Part shown: positions 1 through 8,411 of the stretch, one piece after another
Layout of the letters: each line of letters begins with the position of its first letter
Position numbering within the stretch: the stretch's first letter is position 1
NCBI RefSeq assembly: GCF_943193175.1
Contig: NZ_CALPDF010000024.1
Span: 1 to 64,000 of the forward strand
Length of the DNA stretch: 64,000 nt
Reading direction: 5' to 3'
DNA from: Neobacillus muris
GTDB taxonomy: Bacteria; Bacillota; Bacilli; Bacillales; Cytobacillaceae
Notes under the pieces: generated by a model
Database searches by the model: none
What the model was told of the DNA's origin: nothing
The model's input: only the letters and a program-made list of their open reading frames with translations
Made by a program: the position numbers and the translations under genes

Positions 1-23
1 TAAAAAATCAATACAAAATCAGG

Positions 24-53
24 CTGGATCCAATAGCGGGTCCAGTTTTTTTT
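24..53 (+). terminator. Rho-independent terminator of an upstream gene
   Basis: An 8-bp stem (CTGGATCC with GGGTCCAG, one wobble pair) closes over a short loop and is followed by eight T residues. The gene it ends lies left of the window. Confidence 0.75.
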
Positions 54-221
54 GTATGCCCAATATGCCCTCAATCCCTTATTCAATAAGGGTTCATAGC
101 GTGTGCGGATGTTGTTCCAATCCCGTTTCAATACAGTTCGAAAGAATACGGAAAAGAAGAAAAGAAGCTATGAGAAAAGAGGATTTCTCGGTTTCTTTTC
201 TCCCGTTTTTCTCTTCATTCC

Positions 222-246
222 GTTCCCTTCAGGGAACATCTTTTTT
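222..246 (+). terminator. Possible terminator hairpin
   Basis: GTTCCC and GGGAAC pair around a TTCA loop, with six T residues starting three bases later. No gene is seen upstream on this strand, so it may end a small RNA or be a second stop for the upstream transcript. Confidence 0.45.
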
Positions 247-496
247 ACATAGTCAGAATATTCGATACAAGTCAGAGTAGAGAAAAGAGATGGAAAATGG
301 GGAAATTCCTCTATTCTGGGGAAGAACTTTTTAGCAGAAAAAGGAAAGGGAAAAGAGGGTATGGAGCTTAGAGCTGCAAGGGTTTGAGGGGGATGGGGGA
401 TGAGAAGGGTTGGGGAAGGACTATAATACAGCTAAATATAATGATAAGAATGTATCTAATTGTTCTTTATCCATGTCTATCATTCTCCTGTTTTAC

Positions 497-513
497 AATC
501 GAAAAATTCGATT
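497..513. promoter_or_regulatory. Palindrome in a candidate promoter of the HAD gene
   Basis: AATCGAA-AAA-TTCGATT is a perfect 7-bp inverted repeat. It begins at the last base of a possible -35 box (TTTACA, 492-497) and ends next to an AT-rich -10-like stretch at about 513-519. Operator function is inferred. Confidence 0.35.
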
Positions 514-600
514 ATAGCTATCTGATATATTCGTTAAACAAATAATACTATATGGGATACAATTTAATCAAAGACATTTTTTTTATAGGGGTGATAAAGT

Positions 601-1224
601 ATGTTCAATTATTTGATTTTTGATGTCGACGGAACGATCTTAGATACCGAAGCAGCAATATTAAAATCTCTACAAAAAGTGTTGGCACGTGAAGGTGAGG
701 AATACGAAATTGAGGAATTGAGATTTTCTTTAGGAATACCAGGAAAAGAAACACTTCGAAGACTAAATGTGAATGATGTAGAACGTATTCATTTAGAGTG
801 GGCGAAGGAAGTATTAGAATTTTCCGAAGAAGTAAATGTGTTTAAAGGGTTAGAAGAGATCCTAAAAGTTCTGTCAAATAAATCTGTCAAAATGGGTATT
901 GTTACATCCAAAACACATCAAGAATTAAAGGATGAATTTGATCCATTCGGATTAAGCTCATATTTTCGATACACAATTAATGCTAATGATACCGAGAAGC
1001 ACAAGCCACATCCTGACCCCTTATTAGCTTGTTTAGAAGGCTTAGGTGCTACTCAACGTGATGTCATTTACATTGGAGATTCAATCTATGATATGCAATG
1101 TGCAAAGAGTGCTGGGGTGAGATTTGCTCTTGCTTTATGGGGAGCTAAGACGGTAGATCGGTTTGAATCAGCGAACTATATATTAAAAGATCCGAAAGAT
1201 ATTTTAACTTTAATAAATAATTAA
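601..1224 (+). CDS. HAD-superfamily phosphatase (Gph/PpaX-like)
   Basis: This 207-residue protein is a haloacid dehalogenase-type hydrolase, probably acting on a small phosphorylated metabolite in the cytoplasm. Motif I is DVDGTILDT near the N-terminus (nucleophile Asp and general-acid Asp), motif II is the IVTSK region near residue 100, and the final acidic motif is YIGDSIYDM. The all-helical cap between motifs I and II fits the phosphoglycolate phosphatase/pyrophosphatase subgroup. The ATG follows a GGGGTG ribosome-binding site. It is followed 37 bp later by a broken NUDIX gene, which suggests that both once formed a nucleotide-clean-up operon. The substrate cannot be assigned. Confidence 0.85.
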   Translation: MFNYLIFDVDGTILDTEAAILKSLQKVLAREGEEYEIEELRFSLGIPGKETLRRLNVNDVERIHLEWAKEVLEFSEEVNVFKGLEEILKVLSNKSVKMGIVTSKTHQELKDEFDPFGLSSYFRYTINANDTEKHKPHPDPLLACLEGLGATQRDVIYIGDSIYDMQCAKSAGVRFALALWGAKTVDRFESANYILKDPKDILTLINN

Positions 1225-1261
1225 AACTATAAGTATTAATTTGATTCGGTGGTGAAGAGCA

Positions 1262-1468
1262 ATGGAACCAAAATGGCTAGAATGGGCAAAACAGCTTCAA
1301 TCAATTGCACAAGCAGGGCTAACGTATTCGAACGATATATACGACTTGGAAAGATTTGAAATGATTAGGGCCATTAGCGTTGAAATGCTGTCACTACATA
1401 CGGGTGCTAGTAAGACTGTAATAAAAGATTTGTTTGCCAACGAAACAGGTTATGCAATTCCTAAAGTA
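1262..1468 (+). pseudogene. NUDIX hydrolase, N-terminal fragment
   Basis: The first 69 codons read as the N-terminal domain found ahead of NUDIX domains in Bacillus ADP-ribose pyrophosphatase-like proteins, ending at a NETGYAIPKV-like linker. The NUDIX box (GX5EX7REUXEEXGU) that should follow is absent: from about 1469 the frame continues as IS66 transposase. The start ATG has a GGTGGTGAAGAG leader. The frame stops at a TAG at 1544-1546. It is a truncated gene and cannot make an active NUDIX hydrolase. Confidence 0.75.
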
Positions 1469-2131
1469 ACACGTGCTCGGTCTGCTCTTGAAACCTTCAT
1501 TGAAGGATTTTCTGGAACGATTGTCTGTGACGGTTATTCTGCCTAGGGCAAAATAGAGGATGTCACCTTCGCAAATTGTTGGGCACATGTTCGCCGTTAT
1601 TGGTTAAAAGCAGACAGTAAAAACGGGCAAATTGGAGTTAAATATTGCGATGATCTATTTCGACTTGAGAGGCAATTTAAACATTTGTCTCCAAGTAAAC
1701 GAAGGAAAAAACGCAAAAAATACTCGAAGCCAATCGTTGATGAATTCCTTAACTGGGTTAAAAATGCGCCATTCTATAGCAAAAATGCACTTGGGAAAGC
1801 AGCTGAATACACGTTAAACAGAGTGAATGGCTTGAGAGCATTCTTGAGTGAGGGCCGAATTGAGATAGATAACAATCCAGCTGAGAACGCCATTCGTCCA
1901 AATGTGATCGGTCGAAAAAATTGGCTATTTTCTGTTAGCGAAGCTGGTGCAAAAGCCAATGCAATTTGTTTAAGTATGGCAGAAACGGCAAAAGCAAATA
2001 GTGTTGATTTCTATCGTTACTTGGAGAAGATAATGACGGATCTTCCCAATCTGGATATCTATCAAAATCCGGAAATTATCAATCAATACATGCCTTGGTC
2101 AAAAATGATTCAGGCTGCATGTAGTAAATAA
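1469..2131 (+). pseudogene. IS66-family transposase, C-terminal remnant
   Basis: From about 1469 the frame reads as the C-terminal part of an IS66 transposase: an LETFIEGFSG..DGYSA segment, then CWAHVRRYW, and near the end the typical RIEIDNNPAENAIRPNVIGRKNW block. A TAG at 1544-1546 interrupts the frame (a Tyr codon is expected there), after which the same frame stays open to 2131. The N-terminal half of the transposase, the accessory genes and a recognisable left end are missing. It is fused in frame to a NUDIX fragment, so a deletion or partial insertion made a chimera. Confidence 0.8.
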
Positions 2132-2140
2132 ATGCAATAA

Positions 2141-2176
2141 GCCGTAAATTCGCTTAAAAAAGTCGTGATTTACGGC
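2141..2176. terminator. Hairpin after the IS66 remnant
   Basis: GCCGTAAAT and ATTTACGGC form a perfect 9-bp stem with an 18-nt loop just after the transposase stop. There is no clear T run, so termination is uncertain. A second small hairpin (GTACC/GGTAC) lies at 2190-2203. Confidence 0.4.
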
Positions 2177-2380
2177 TGTTTGTGGTTCGTACCGGAGGGT
2201 ACACTTATTTTTTATATTTCGGGCTTACCTTACTGTTCAATAAAATGTATTCAACAAGCGGAAGCATTATAATAAGAAGCAATCACTACTTTTTATATTG
2301 AAATCATTGAATAAGACAATTGTGTTTTACTAATAGCTAATGGAAGATTTAAATAATATTTAAATAATATTTAAATGGTA

Positions 2381-2411
2381 TTGACAGTGACGTAACGTTA
2401 CAGCTTATCCT
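2381..2411 (+). promoter_or_regulatory. MerR-type promoter with palindromic operator
   Basis: TTGACA (2381-2386) is separated by 19 bp from TATCCT (2406-2411). The unusually long spacer has the perfect palindrome GTAACGTTAC (2392-2401) at its exact centre. This is the standard layout of promoters that MerR-family activators twist into an active form, so the downstream merR-like gene probably regulates itself. Confidence 0.7.
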
Positions 2412-2433
2412 CTTAAAATAGGAGGTGAATAAC

Positions 2434-3246
2434 TTGGATCAAAGAGAATATTACATTAATCAGTTTGCAAAGAGAGCATCTATTTCTGTCCGTACCTTGC
2501 GTTATTATGACAAACGAGGGTTGTTGGTTCCTTCAAAATACGATGAATCAGGGTACAAATTATATACCGATGAAGATTTTACAAGACTACAATTTATATT
2601 GTCTTTTAAATTTTTGGGCTTTTCATTAAATGAAATACAAGAAATTTTGTCTCAGTATTCAGAAGGAATACAAGAAAGACTTGGACAACAAAAATCAATG
2701 ATGATGGGAAGGCGTATTCAAATTGATCAAATAATTGAAACGATTGAGGAAGTTGAAAAGTCCCTTCAATCAGGTGAATGTAACTATGAGTTAGTAACAA
2801 AGTTGATCCAAGTAACAAAAATGGATTTAAAGCCAGAATGGGTAAATAAATATCTAAGCAAGAACGAGCGCCAAACAATGAGAGAAATAGCTAAAGAATC
2901 GTATTCAAAAGAAGCGTTACAGAAATTAGTTTCAAGAGGATGGACAGAAGAAGATCATAAACAGCATTTAAATAAGTATCAGTATTTTAGAAAAATACTG
3001 ACAAAACTTGTTAATGAGGGATACTCGCCTGAAAGTACCACAGCACAAGAATTAGTTTCGTATTTACAAGAAATGAACAAAAGTTATAGCAAAGATGACC
3101 CTGAAATTAGAGAAGGTATGAAGAAATCTTGGGGAAAGTTTAATTCATTACCTGATAATGAAAGGCCAAAAACGTATAATATACCCGATAGAGAAAGAGA
3201 GTTTATTATAGAGGCCAGTAAAATTTTCTATTCGAAGAAAAAATAA
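2434..3246 (+). CDS. MerR-family regulator with C-terminal effector-type domain
   Basis: Residues 1-75 form a MerR helix-turn-helix (VRTLRYYDKRGLL and the GYKLYTDED wing), followed by a coiled-coil dimer helix (to about 115). The C-terminal half resembles the TipAS-type antibiotic-recognition domain, which suggests sensing of a drug or other organic ligand. An in-frame GTG at 2425 lies inside the GGAGGTG ribosome-binding site, so TTG at 2434, 8 nt after it, is the better start. It is monocistronic. The target is probably its own promoter plus genes elsewhere; no efflux gene adjoins it. Confidence 0.8.
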   Translation: MDQREYYINQFAKRASISVRTLRYYDKRGLLVPSKYDESGYKLYTDEDFTRLQFILSFKFLGFSLNEIQEILSQYSEGIQERLGQQKSMMMGRRIQIDQIIETIEEVEKSLQSGECNYELVTKLIQVTKMDLKPEWVNKYLSKNERQTMREIAKESYSKEALQKLVSRGWTEEDHKQHLNKYQYFRKILTKLVNEGYSPESTTAQELVSYLQEMNKSYSKDDPEIREGMKKSWGKFNSLPDNERPKTYNIPDREREFIIEASKIFYSKKK

Positions 3247-3607
3247 GGTTTTCCTATACAATAATTTAAATTAGCTAAATGGAGCTTTAGCTGACAGAAT
3301 AATGACTGTGATTAATTATTGCTTTACTGAACAGTACAAGAATACTGTGTAGTAAAACGACATCTATTTGCGCTGACTTTGTGAAGAGGTGTACTTAAAG
3401 TAACGGGGACTTTAACACAATAAGAAATAACTGGAAGAGCCGGGTCTGTGGAAAATCTTGTGTAAGTAATATTTGACAATCTTTGCAAGGCAAGAATAAA
3501 TAGGTATAAAAAAACATCATCTGTCAAAACTAATATTGGCTTTTACCATAAAACAGGATAGGGCAATGCAGAAGTGCAACCCGAGCGGTTCTATGGTTTT
3601 TACCCTA

Positions 3608-3636
3608 AAACGGACGTATTTATACTGTCCGTTTTT
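3608..3636. terminator. Hairpin terminator within the IS left part
   Basis: AAACGGAC and GTCCGTTT form a perfect 8-bp stem with an 11-nt loop, followed by more T residues. It may block outside transcription from entering the transposase region. Confidence 0.6.
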
Positions 3637-3679
3637 TGTGTCTGTTTTAGGGAAAATAAAAGCGATAAACTTCAGGGGT

Positions 3680-3698
3680 TTGGGGACAGAGTCCCCAA
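3680..3698. repeat. Tight palindrome abutting the transposase stop
   Basis: TTGGGGAC-AGA-GTCCCCAA is a perfect 8-bp stem with a 3-nt loop that ends one base before the transposase stop codon. On the minus strand it could act as the 3' end hairpin of the transposase mRNA. Confidence 0.55.
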
Positions 3699-4898
3699 TT
3701 ATGATGTTTGGTTCAAAATCTCTAGCTGGCTCAAGATCATGTCCCAATTACGGTAACGCATGGTCCATTTCTTTGTAATATTTTGTGAAGCCAAATAAAG
3801 CATTTTCCTTAAGCTATCATCATTGGGAAAGATAGACTTTGTCTTTGTTACTTTTCTAAATTGGCGGTGTAGCCCTTCAATAATATTCGTAGTATATATT
3901 ATTTTCCTAATTTCCGGCGGATATGCGAAGAAGGTAGCCAAAATATCCCAGTTTTCTTCCCATGACCTAATTGCTGATGGATACTCTTTGCCCCATTTTT
4001 CCTTAAATTCGATAAGTCTTTTTAAAGCAGATTCCTCGTTGATTGAGGTATATATCTTCTTCAAATCAGCGACAAACTCTTTTAAATGTTTATAAGAAAC
4101 ATACTTGGTGCTTGAACGGATCTGGTGAATGATACAACGTTGAATACCGGCAAAAGGATACACCGCTTGAATGGCTTCTCTAAAGCCTGTAAGCCCATCT
4201 ACACAGAAGAGATTAACGGTTTTTACCCCTCTGGTTTTCAAATCGTTCAACACACCTAACCAAAACTTACTGCTTTCATTTCCTCCAACCCAGATTCCTA
4301 GTATTTCTTTATATCCTTCATTGTTAATTCCTAAAACAACATAGGCTGCCTTCGAGACGATTTGATGATTATCTCGAATTTTATAATGTATGGCATCCAT
4401 GAAAACAAAAGGATAATAGGCTTCAAGCGGACGATTATGCCACTCATTGACTTGTGGCATAATTTTTTCGCTAATCTTACTAACTAACTCAGAGGAAATT
4501 TCAATGTTATAAAGATCTTTTATTTGTTCCTGGATATCTCTTGTGGACATACCATGAGCGTATAGTGACAGTATTTTTTCTTCCAGTCCGTCCATATTCC
4601 TTTGATATTTGTCCAAAATTTGTGGCTCGTACGAGCCATTTCTGTCCCGAGGAACACTTACTTCAACCTCTCCAAATTGAGTTTTTAATTTCCGTTTAGT
4701 GGAACCGTTTCGGTAATTGCTTGGCCCATCACCATGGCGTTGGTGCTTTTCATAGCCTAGCTGCTCATCAATTTCACATTGGAGTACTTCTTCCAGGATA
4801 TCAGCAAACATTTCTTTGATGGTGTCCATAATTTGATTAGTGCTTGTAAATTTTTCTTGTTTAACAATTTCTTTGATTAATTCCTTTGGTATTTTCAT
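3699..4898 (-). CDS. IS256-family (Mutator-type) transposase
   Basis: At 399 residues this is full length for the family. It has the N-terminal zinc-ribbon-like and DNA-binding part (YRNGSTKRKLKT, VPRDRNGSYEP), the DDE core with DAIHYKIRD, VDGLTGFREAI and the IQRCIIHQIR segment, and the terminal TTNIIEGLHRQFRKVTKTK block with the catalytic Glu. No frameshift is seen, so the element may still be active. Its ribosome-binding site AAGGAGG lies inside a long hairpin (4906-4954), a feature that would limit translation from read-through transcripts. Confidence 0.93.
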   Translation of the reverse strand: MKIPKELIKEIVKQEKFTSTNQIMDTIKEMFADILEEVLQCEIDEQLGYEKHQRHGDGPSNYRNGSTKRKLKTQFGEVEVSVPRDRNGSYEPQILDKYQRNMDGLEEKILSLYAHGMSTRDIQEQIKDLYNIEISSELVSKISEKIMPQVNEWHNRPLEAYYPFVFMDAIHYKIRDNHQIVSKAAYVVLGINNEGYKEILGIWVGGNESSKFWLGVLNDLKTRGVKTVNLFCVDGLTGFREAIQAVYPFAGIQRCIIHQIRSSTKYVSYKHLKEFVADLKKIYTSINEESALKRLIEFKEKWGKEYPSAIRSWEENWDILATFFAYPPEIRKIIYTTNIIEGLHRQFRKVTKTKSIFPNDDSLRKMLYLASQNITKKWTMRYRNWDMILSQLEILNQTS

Positions 4899-4905
4899 GT
4901 CGAAA

Positions 4906-4954
4906 AATCCTCCTTAGCAAGTATTATTTATCCTAATTCTTGCCAAGGAGGATT
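4906..4954 (-). promoter_or_regulatory. RBS-sequestering hairpin before the transposase
   Basis: Arms 4906-4921 and 4939-4954 pair over 16 bp with a single mismatch around a 17-nt loop. On the mRNA the 3' arm contains the transposase AAGGAGG. Long transcripts entering from outside would fold and hide it, while a short internal transcript would not. The mechanism is inferred from other IS elements. Confidence 0.6.
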
Positions 4955-4992
4955 GATATCAAACCTATTTACACAACTTTTTCCGCACTGTC

Positions 4993-5464
4993 TGTGACAG
5001 CATTAATTATAACTTACAAAAAAGCTCCCTTCCTTAGATAAATTGAAGGATTCTTCAATAAAAATTACGTTCCATATCCGAAGGTTTTTCCGGCACTATT
5101 TCCGGCAGACCTTCGGTTTTTTATTCGAAAATCGGAAAAAGTCGCACTGCAAATCAATTTCAGTCCCATCTCCATTTCATTAGTATTCAATCCTAATCCA
5201 TTCGTTTTTCTTTATTCTCGTTATCCAGTAAGGGTTCCGGCAGCCTCCTATTCCTTTTTAGTGTTTCTCTTCATTATTTTTATCCAGTTAATCATCAGTT
5301 TTTCGTTCAGTACCTTTCCATAGTGATTGAGCCAGCGTCTTGAATAAAAAAAGGAAATAATAGAAAATAAATTACAAGCTCTATTAAGAATTGGAAGGGC
5401 AGTTATATAGGTTCGATAAAAAATAAAAAATATCCAAAGCTAACTTGATATTGGAGTGGAATAG
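4993..5464. other. Gene-free region between the IS and the two-component system
   Basis: No coding frame with a ribosome-binding site is seen. The region contains one clear terminator (5078-5122), otherwise AT-rich sequence, and presumably the promoter of the response-regulator operon, which I cannot place with confidence. Confidence 0.5.
5078..5122 (+). terminator. Rho-independent terminator
   Basis: CCGAAGGT and ACCTTCGG form an 8-bp stem followed by TTTTTT. The 23-nt loop holds two copies of TTTCCGGCA. The gene it once served was probably displaced by the IS insertion. Confidence 0.65.
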
Positions 5465-6163
5465 ATGAAAAGTATATCAATTTTAATTGCTGATGATGAG
5501 GAGGAGATTGCTGATCTGGTTGCCATCCATCTAGAAAAAGAAGGATACGATTGTCTTAAAGTACATGATGGGCAGGAAGCCATACGTGTTATCCAGACGC
5601 AGCCCATTGATCTGCTCATTTTGGATATTATGATGCCGAAACTGGATGGATTTGAAGTAACCCGTCAGATTCGGGAACAATATAATATGCCTATCATTTT
5701 TTTGAGTGCGAAAACTTCTGATTTCGATAAGGTACATGGGCTGGTCATCGGGGCAGATGATTATATGACGAAGCCATTTACCCCCATTGAATTAGTCGCA
5801 CGTGTAAATGCTCAATTGCGGCGCTTTATGAAGTTGAATCAGCCCAAAACAGAAGATCATAAGGCGATCTTGGAATTTGGCGAAATCGTGATTTCTCCTG
5901 AACAACGTACAGTCTTCCTTTATGGCGAAAACATCGAGCTAACGCCAAAAGAGTTTGATATTTTGTATTTATTAGCTAGTCATCCAAAGAAAGTTTATAG
6001 TGTAGAAAATATTTTTCAGCAGGTTTGGGGGGATGCGTACTTTGAAGGCGGCAATACGGTCATGGTGCATATTCGTACATTACGGAAAAAACTTGGGGAA
6101 GATAAGAGAAAAAACAAGTTGATCAAAACGGTTTGGGGAGTGGGGTATACATTCAATGACTAA
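5465..6163 (+). CDS. OmpR/PhoB-family response regulator (VanR-like)
   Basis: This is a DNA-binding response regulator of 232 residues. The receiver domain (1-118) has the acidic pocket DDE at 10-12, the phospho-acceptor D54 in LDIMMP, and Lys in the MTKPF motif. The winged-helix domain (about 135-230) ends VIKTVWGVGYTFND-like. The gene overlaps the kinase gene by 8 bp, so the two are translated together. Two wall-remodelling genes (VanY- and VanZ-like) follow, so the probable regulon is the cell envelope or glycopeptide response, but no ligase genes are present. Confidence 0.9.
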   Translation: MKSISILIADDEEEIADLVAIHLEKEGYDCLKVHDGQEAIRVIQTQPIDLLILDIMMPKLDGFEVTRQIREQYNMPIIFLSAKTSDFDKVHGLVIGADDYMTKPFTPIELVARVNAQLRRFMKLNQPKTEDHKAILEFGEIVISPEQRTVFLYGENIELTPKEFDILYLLASHPKKVYSVENIFQQVWGDAYFEGGNTVMVHIRTLRKKLGEDKRKNKLIKTVWGVGYTFND

Positions 6164-7268
6164 ATATATCCGCAGTTTTCGCTCCAAACTAATCGTATTA
6201 TTTGGTTTAAGTATGCTTCTGGCTGGCATGCTAACTTACATACTTTTTAAAGGACTCCAGCTTTATTATCATACGATGGTTCGTCGTGGTGACTCCTTGG
6301 CCATCCTTCGTCAATTCATAGAACGTATTGGAGACTTAAACTTCTTTTTTATACTATTTATCTTACTATCGATACTATTTTTCTATTTACTCACAAAGCC
6401 GTATTCTGCCTATTTCAATGAAATATCAACCGGAATTCATTATCTCGCCCGCGGTAACTTTAAACATCGGGTTTATGTACAATCAAATGATGAATTTGGA
6501 GATGTTGCACAAGCGATTAATCTGGCAAGTGAAAAATTAGAAGAAGCCATCCAAAGAGGCGATTTTTCAGAAAACAGCAAAGAACAGTTAGTCGTAAATT
6601 TGGCTCATGATTTGCGTACTCCGCTGACTTCTGTTTTAGGATATTTAGATTTAATCCTTAAGGATGACAAGCTGACGAAAGAACAAGTCAGACATTTTTT
6701 AACGATTGCCTTTACAAAATCTCAGCGTTTAGAAAGACTGATTGATGAATTATTCGAAATCACTAGAATGAACTATGGCATGCTGCCAATCGATAAAAAG
6801 CAAATTGATTTATCTGAGCTTCTTCATCAATTAAAGGAAGAATTATATCCTATCTTCGAAAAGAATCATTTGATTGCCCGAATGAATATTCCCCCCCATT
6901 TACCTATTTGGGGTGACGGTGAGCTATTAGCCCGTGTATTTGAAAATCTTTTAACCAATGCCAATCGTTATGGATATGATGGTCAGTTTGTAGATATTAA
7001 CGGATTTGTTGATGCAGGTGAAGTGGTTGTTCAGGTAGTTAATTATGGAGACCGTATTCCCCAGGAGGAACTTCCGTATCTTTTTGATATGTTTTATACG
7101 GGTGATAAAGCACGAACACATCAAGAAGATAGCACAGGTCTTGGTTTATTTATTGCAAAGAATATTGTGGAGCAGCATCATGGAACGATAACGGCCGAAA
7201 GCAGTTTAATACGAACTGTATTTGAAGTTCGTTTACCGCAGGAAAACGGACAAAGTGAACAGGTTTAA
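6156..7268 (+). CDS. Membrane sensor histidine kinase (VanS-like)
   Basis: The 370-residue kinase has two membrane helices (about 12-33 and 62-80) with a very short extracellular loop, a HAMP segment, the dimerisation/phospho-acceptor box AHDLRTPL (H151) and an ATPase domain with N (ENLLTNANRYG) and G (STGLGLFIAKNIV) boxes. The short sensor loop suggests intramembrane sensing rather than a large ligand domain. The pairing with the response regulator is certain from the overlap. The VanS-like label rests on the VanY/VanZ neighbours. Confidence 0.9.
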   Translation: MTKYIRSFRSKLIVLFGLSMLLAGMLTYILFKGLQLYYHTMVRRGDSLAILRQFIERIGDLNFFFILFILLSILFFYLLTKPYSAYFNEISTGIHYLARGNFKHRVYVQSNDEFGDVAQAINLASEKLEEAIQRGDFSENSKEQLVVNLAHDLRTPLTSVLGYLDLILKDDKLTKEQVRHFLTIAFTKSQRLERLIDELFEITRMNYGMLPIDKKQIDLSELLHQLKEELYPIFEKNHLIARMNIPPHLPIWGDGELLARVFENLLTNANRYGYDGQFVDINGFVDAGEVVVQVVNYGDRIPQEELPYLFDMFYTGDKARTHQEDSTGLGLFIAKNIVEQHHGTITAESSLIRTVFEVRLPQENGQSEQV

Positions 7269-7369
7269 AATTTATCTATAGGATTTAAGAAAAATTTAAA
7301 CTTTACCCTACTCTTTTTTTAAAAAGTTTTTCCTATTCTAGTATCTATCAGAATAAGGAGGAGCTTGAA

Positions 7370-8290
7370 ATGAAGAAGTGGGGATTTTTTTTGTTTTTAT
7401 TATTGTGTCTGAGTTTTGTAATAGTCAATAGAGAATCTTCTTATCAAGATAATGAAGAGGTTCAAAATGATGAAAAAAATAACAATGATCATTTAGATAA
7501 TAGTGAGACCCCTGAAAGTTTCCGAACAATCGAGATTACAAAAGAACAGGTCTTTCAAGGGAATTTACTTTTGGTTAATACTGAGTATCCGGTTCACCAA
7601 GAGAGTATAAAATCAGATGTGGTTAATTTATTTACGCATAAAGAATTGACAATGGGATACGGGCTGCTGGATCACGAGATTAAGTTATCAGAGGACGTTG
7701 CAGGAAAATTTTCGGAGATGATAGCTGCTGCTGGAGAAGAGGGGGTCAGACATTTCTTAATTACTAGCGGCTTTCGAGACTTTGATGAGCAAAGTGTACT
7801 TTACCAGGAAATGGGGTCTGACTATGCCTTGCCTGCAGGCTATAGTGAACACAATTTGGGTTTATCACTAGATGCAGGATCTACTCAAATGAAGATGGAT
7901 GCAGCACCTGAAGGAAAGTGGATCGAAAAAAACGCTTGGAAATACGGCTTTATTTTACGATATCCAAAGGATAAAACAGAAGTTACGGGAATTCAGTATG
8001 AACCTTGGCATATCCGCTATGTTGGTTTTCCGCACAGTGCAATTATGGAGGAAAAGAATTTTGCTTTAGAAGAATATTTAGAATTCCTAAAAGAACAAAA
8101 GTCCATTTCTACTACAATTCAAGGTGAAAAATATGAGATCTCTTATTATCCTGTAACCAAAGATACGACGATTCATGTGCCTTCCAATCTTCGCTGGGAG
8201 TTATCAGGAAACAATATGGATGGTGTAATTTTGACAGTGTTTCTGGGTGCAGCACATACGGATCGCAAGGAGATAAGGATGGCGGAATGA
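7370..8290 (+). CDS. vanY: VanY-like D-alanyl-D-alanine carboxypeptidase (M15B)
   Basis: This is a 306-residue exported zinc carboxypeptidase. A Lys-Lys start and a hydrophobic stretch (4-19) give a signal or anchor, followed by a low-complexity Asp/Glu/Asn linker. The M15B core has SGFRDFDEQ, the zinc motif SEHNLGLSLD (H161, D168) and the EPWHIRYVG block with the catalytic Glu and a His ligand (E211, H214). The enzyme removes terminal D-Ala from peptidoglycan precursors. It has a strong AAGGAGGAG ribosome-binding site. The last 70 residues form an extra C-terminal region of unknown role. Confidence 0.85.
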   Translation: MKKWGFFLFLLLCLSFVIVNRESSYQDNEEVQNDEKNNNDHLDNSETPESFRTIEITKEQVFQGNLLLVNTEYPVHQESIKSDVVNLFTHKELTMGYGLLDHEIKLSEDVAGKFSEMIAAAGEEGVRHFLITSGFRDFDEQSVLYQEMGSDYALPAGYSEHNLGLSLDAGSTQMKMDAAPEGKWIEKNAWKYGFILRYPKDKTEVTGIQYEPWHIRYVGFPHSAIMEEKNFALEEYLEFLKEQKSISTTIQGEKYEISYYPVTKDTTIHVPSNLRWELSGNNMDGVILTVFLGAAHTDRKEIRMAE

Positions 8291-8411
8291 AAAAAGACCT
8301 ACTTAACGAACAGAACTAGCATTATTCAGGGTGACGCCAGCTTTTTAACATAAAAACGACGTTAGCTAGGACATCGGGTAACACTTAAACAAAAGAATTA
8401 GAGGAGATTAA

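Larger units (their letters stand above)
54..600. other. Gene-free, purine-rich intergenic region
   Basis: I see no convincing gene here. A possible 74-codon frame starting at 56 has a composition unlike protein and no good ribosome-binding site. The region holds a GAGAAAAGA/TCTTTTCTC inverted repeat (172-202), a terminator-like hairpin (222-246) and a palindrome before the HAD gene (497-513). Confidence 0.6.
3442..4992 (-). mobile_element. IS256-family insertion sequence
   Basis: The element of about 1.55 kb contains one intact transposase gene. The inward-reading ends share GGAAAA..TTGTGTAA (3450-3465 on the left, the complement of 4969-4984 on the right). They resemble each other again at GGCAAGAAT, 39-40 bp inside each end. 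I see no clear 8-9-bp target duplication. The left non-coding part (3466-3698) is longer than usual and holds two hairpins. Confidence 0.7.

Noticed and set aside
56..280. Open frame of 74 codons
   Set aside because: It has no ribosome-binding site and a biased composition dictated by purine/pyrimidine runs, and it overlaps the hairpins.
3324..3527. Minus-strand open frame of 67 codons next to the IS
   Set aside because: It has no recognisable protein features or RBS and overlaps the left IS end.
3444..4996. GTCTGTG at 3444-3450 and 4990-4996 as IS target duplication
   Set aside because: The two copies are offset differently from the inverted repeats (0-1 versus about 5 bp), so they cannot both abut the element; probably chance.
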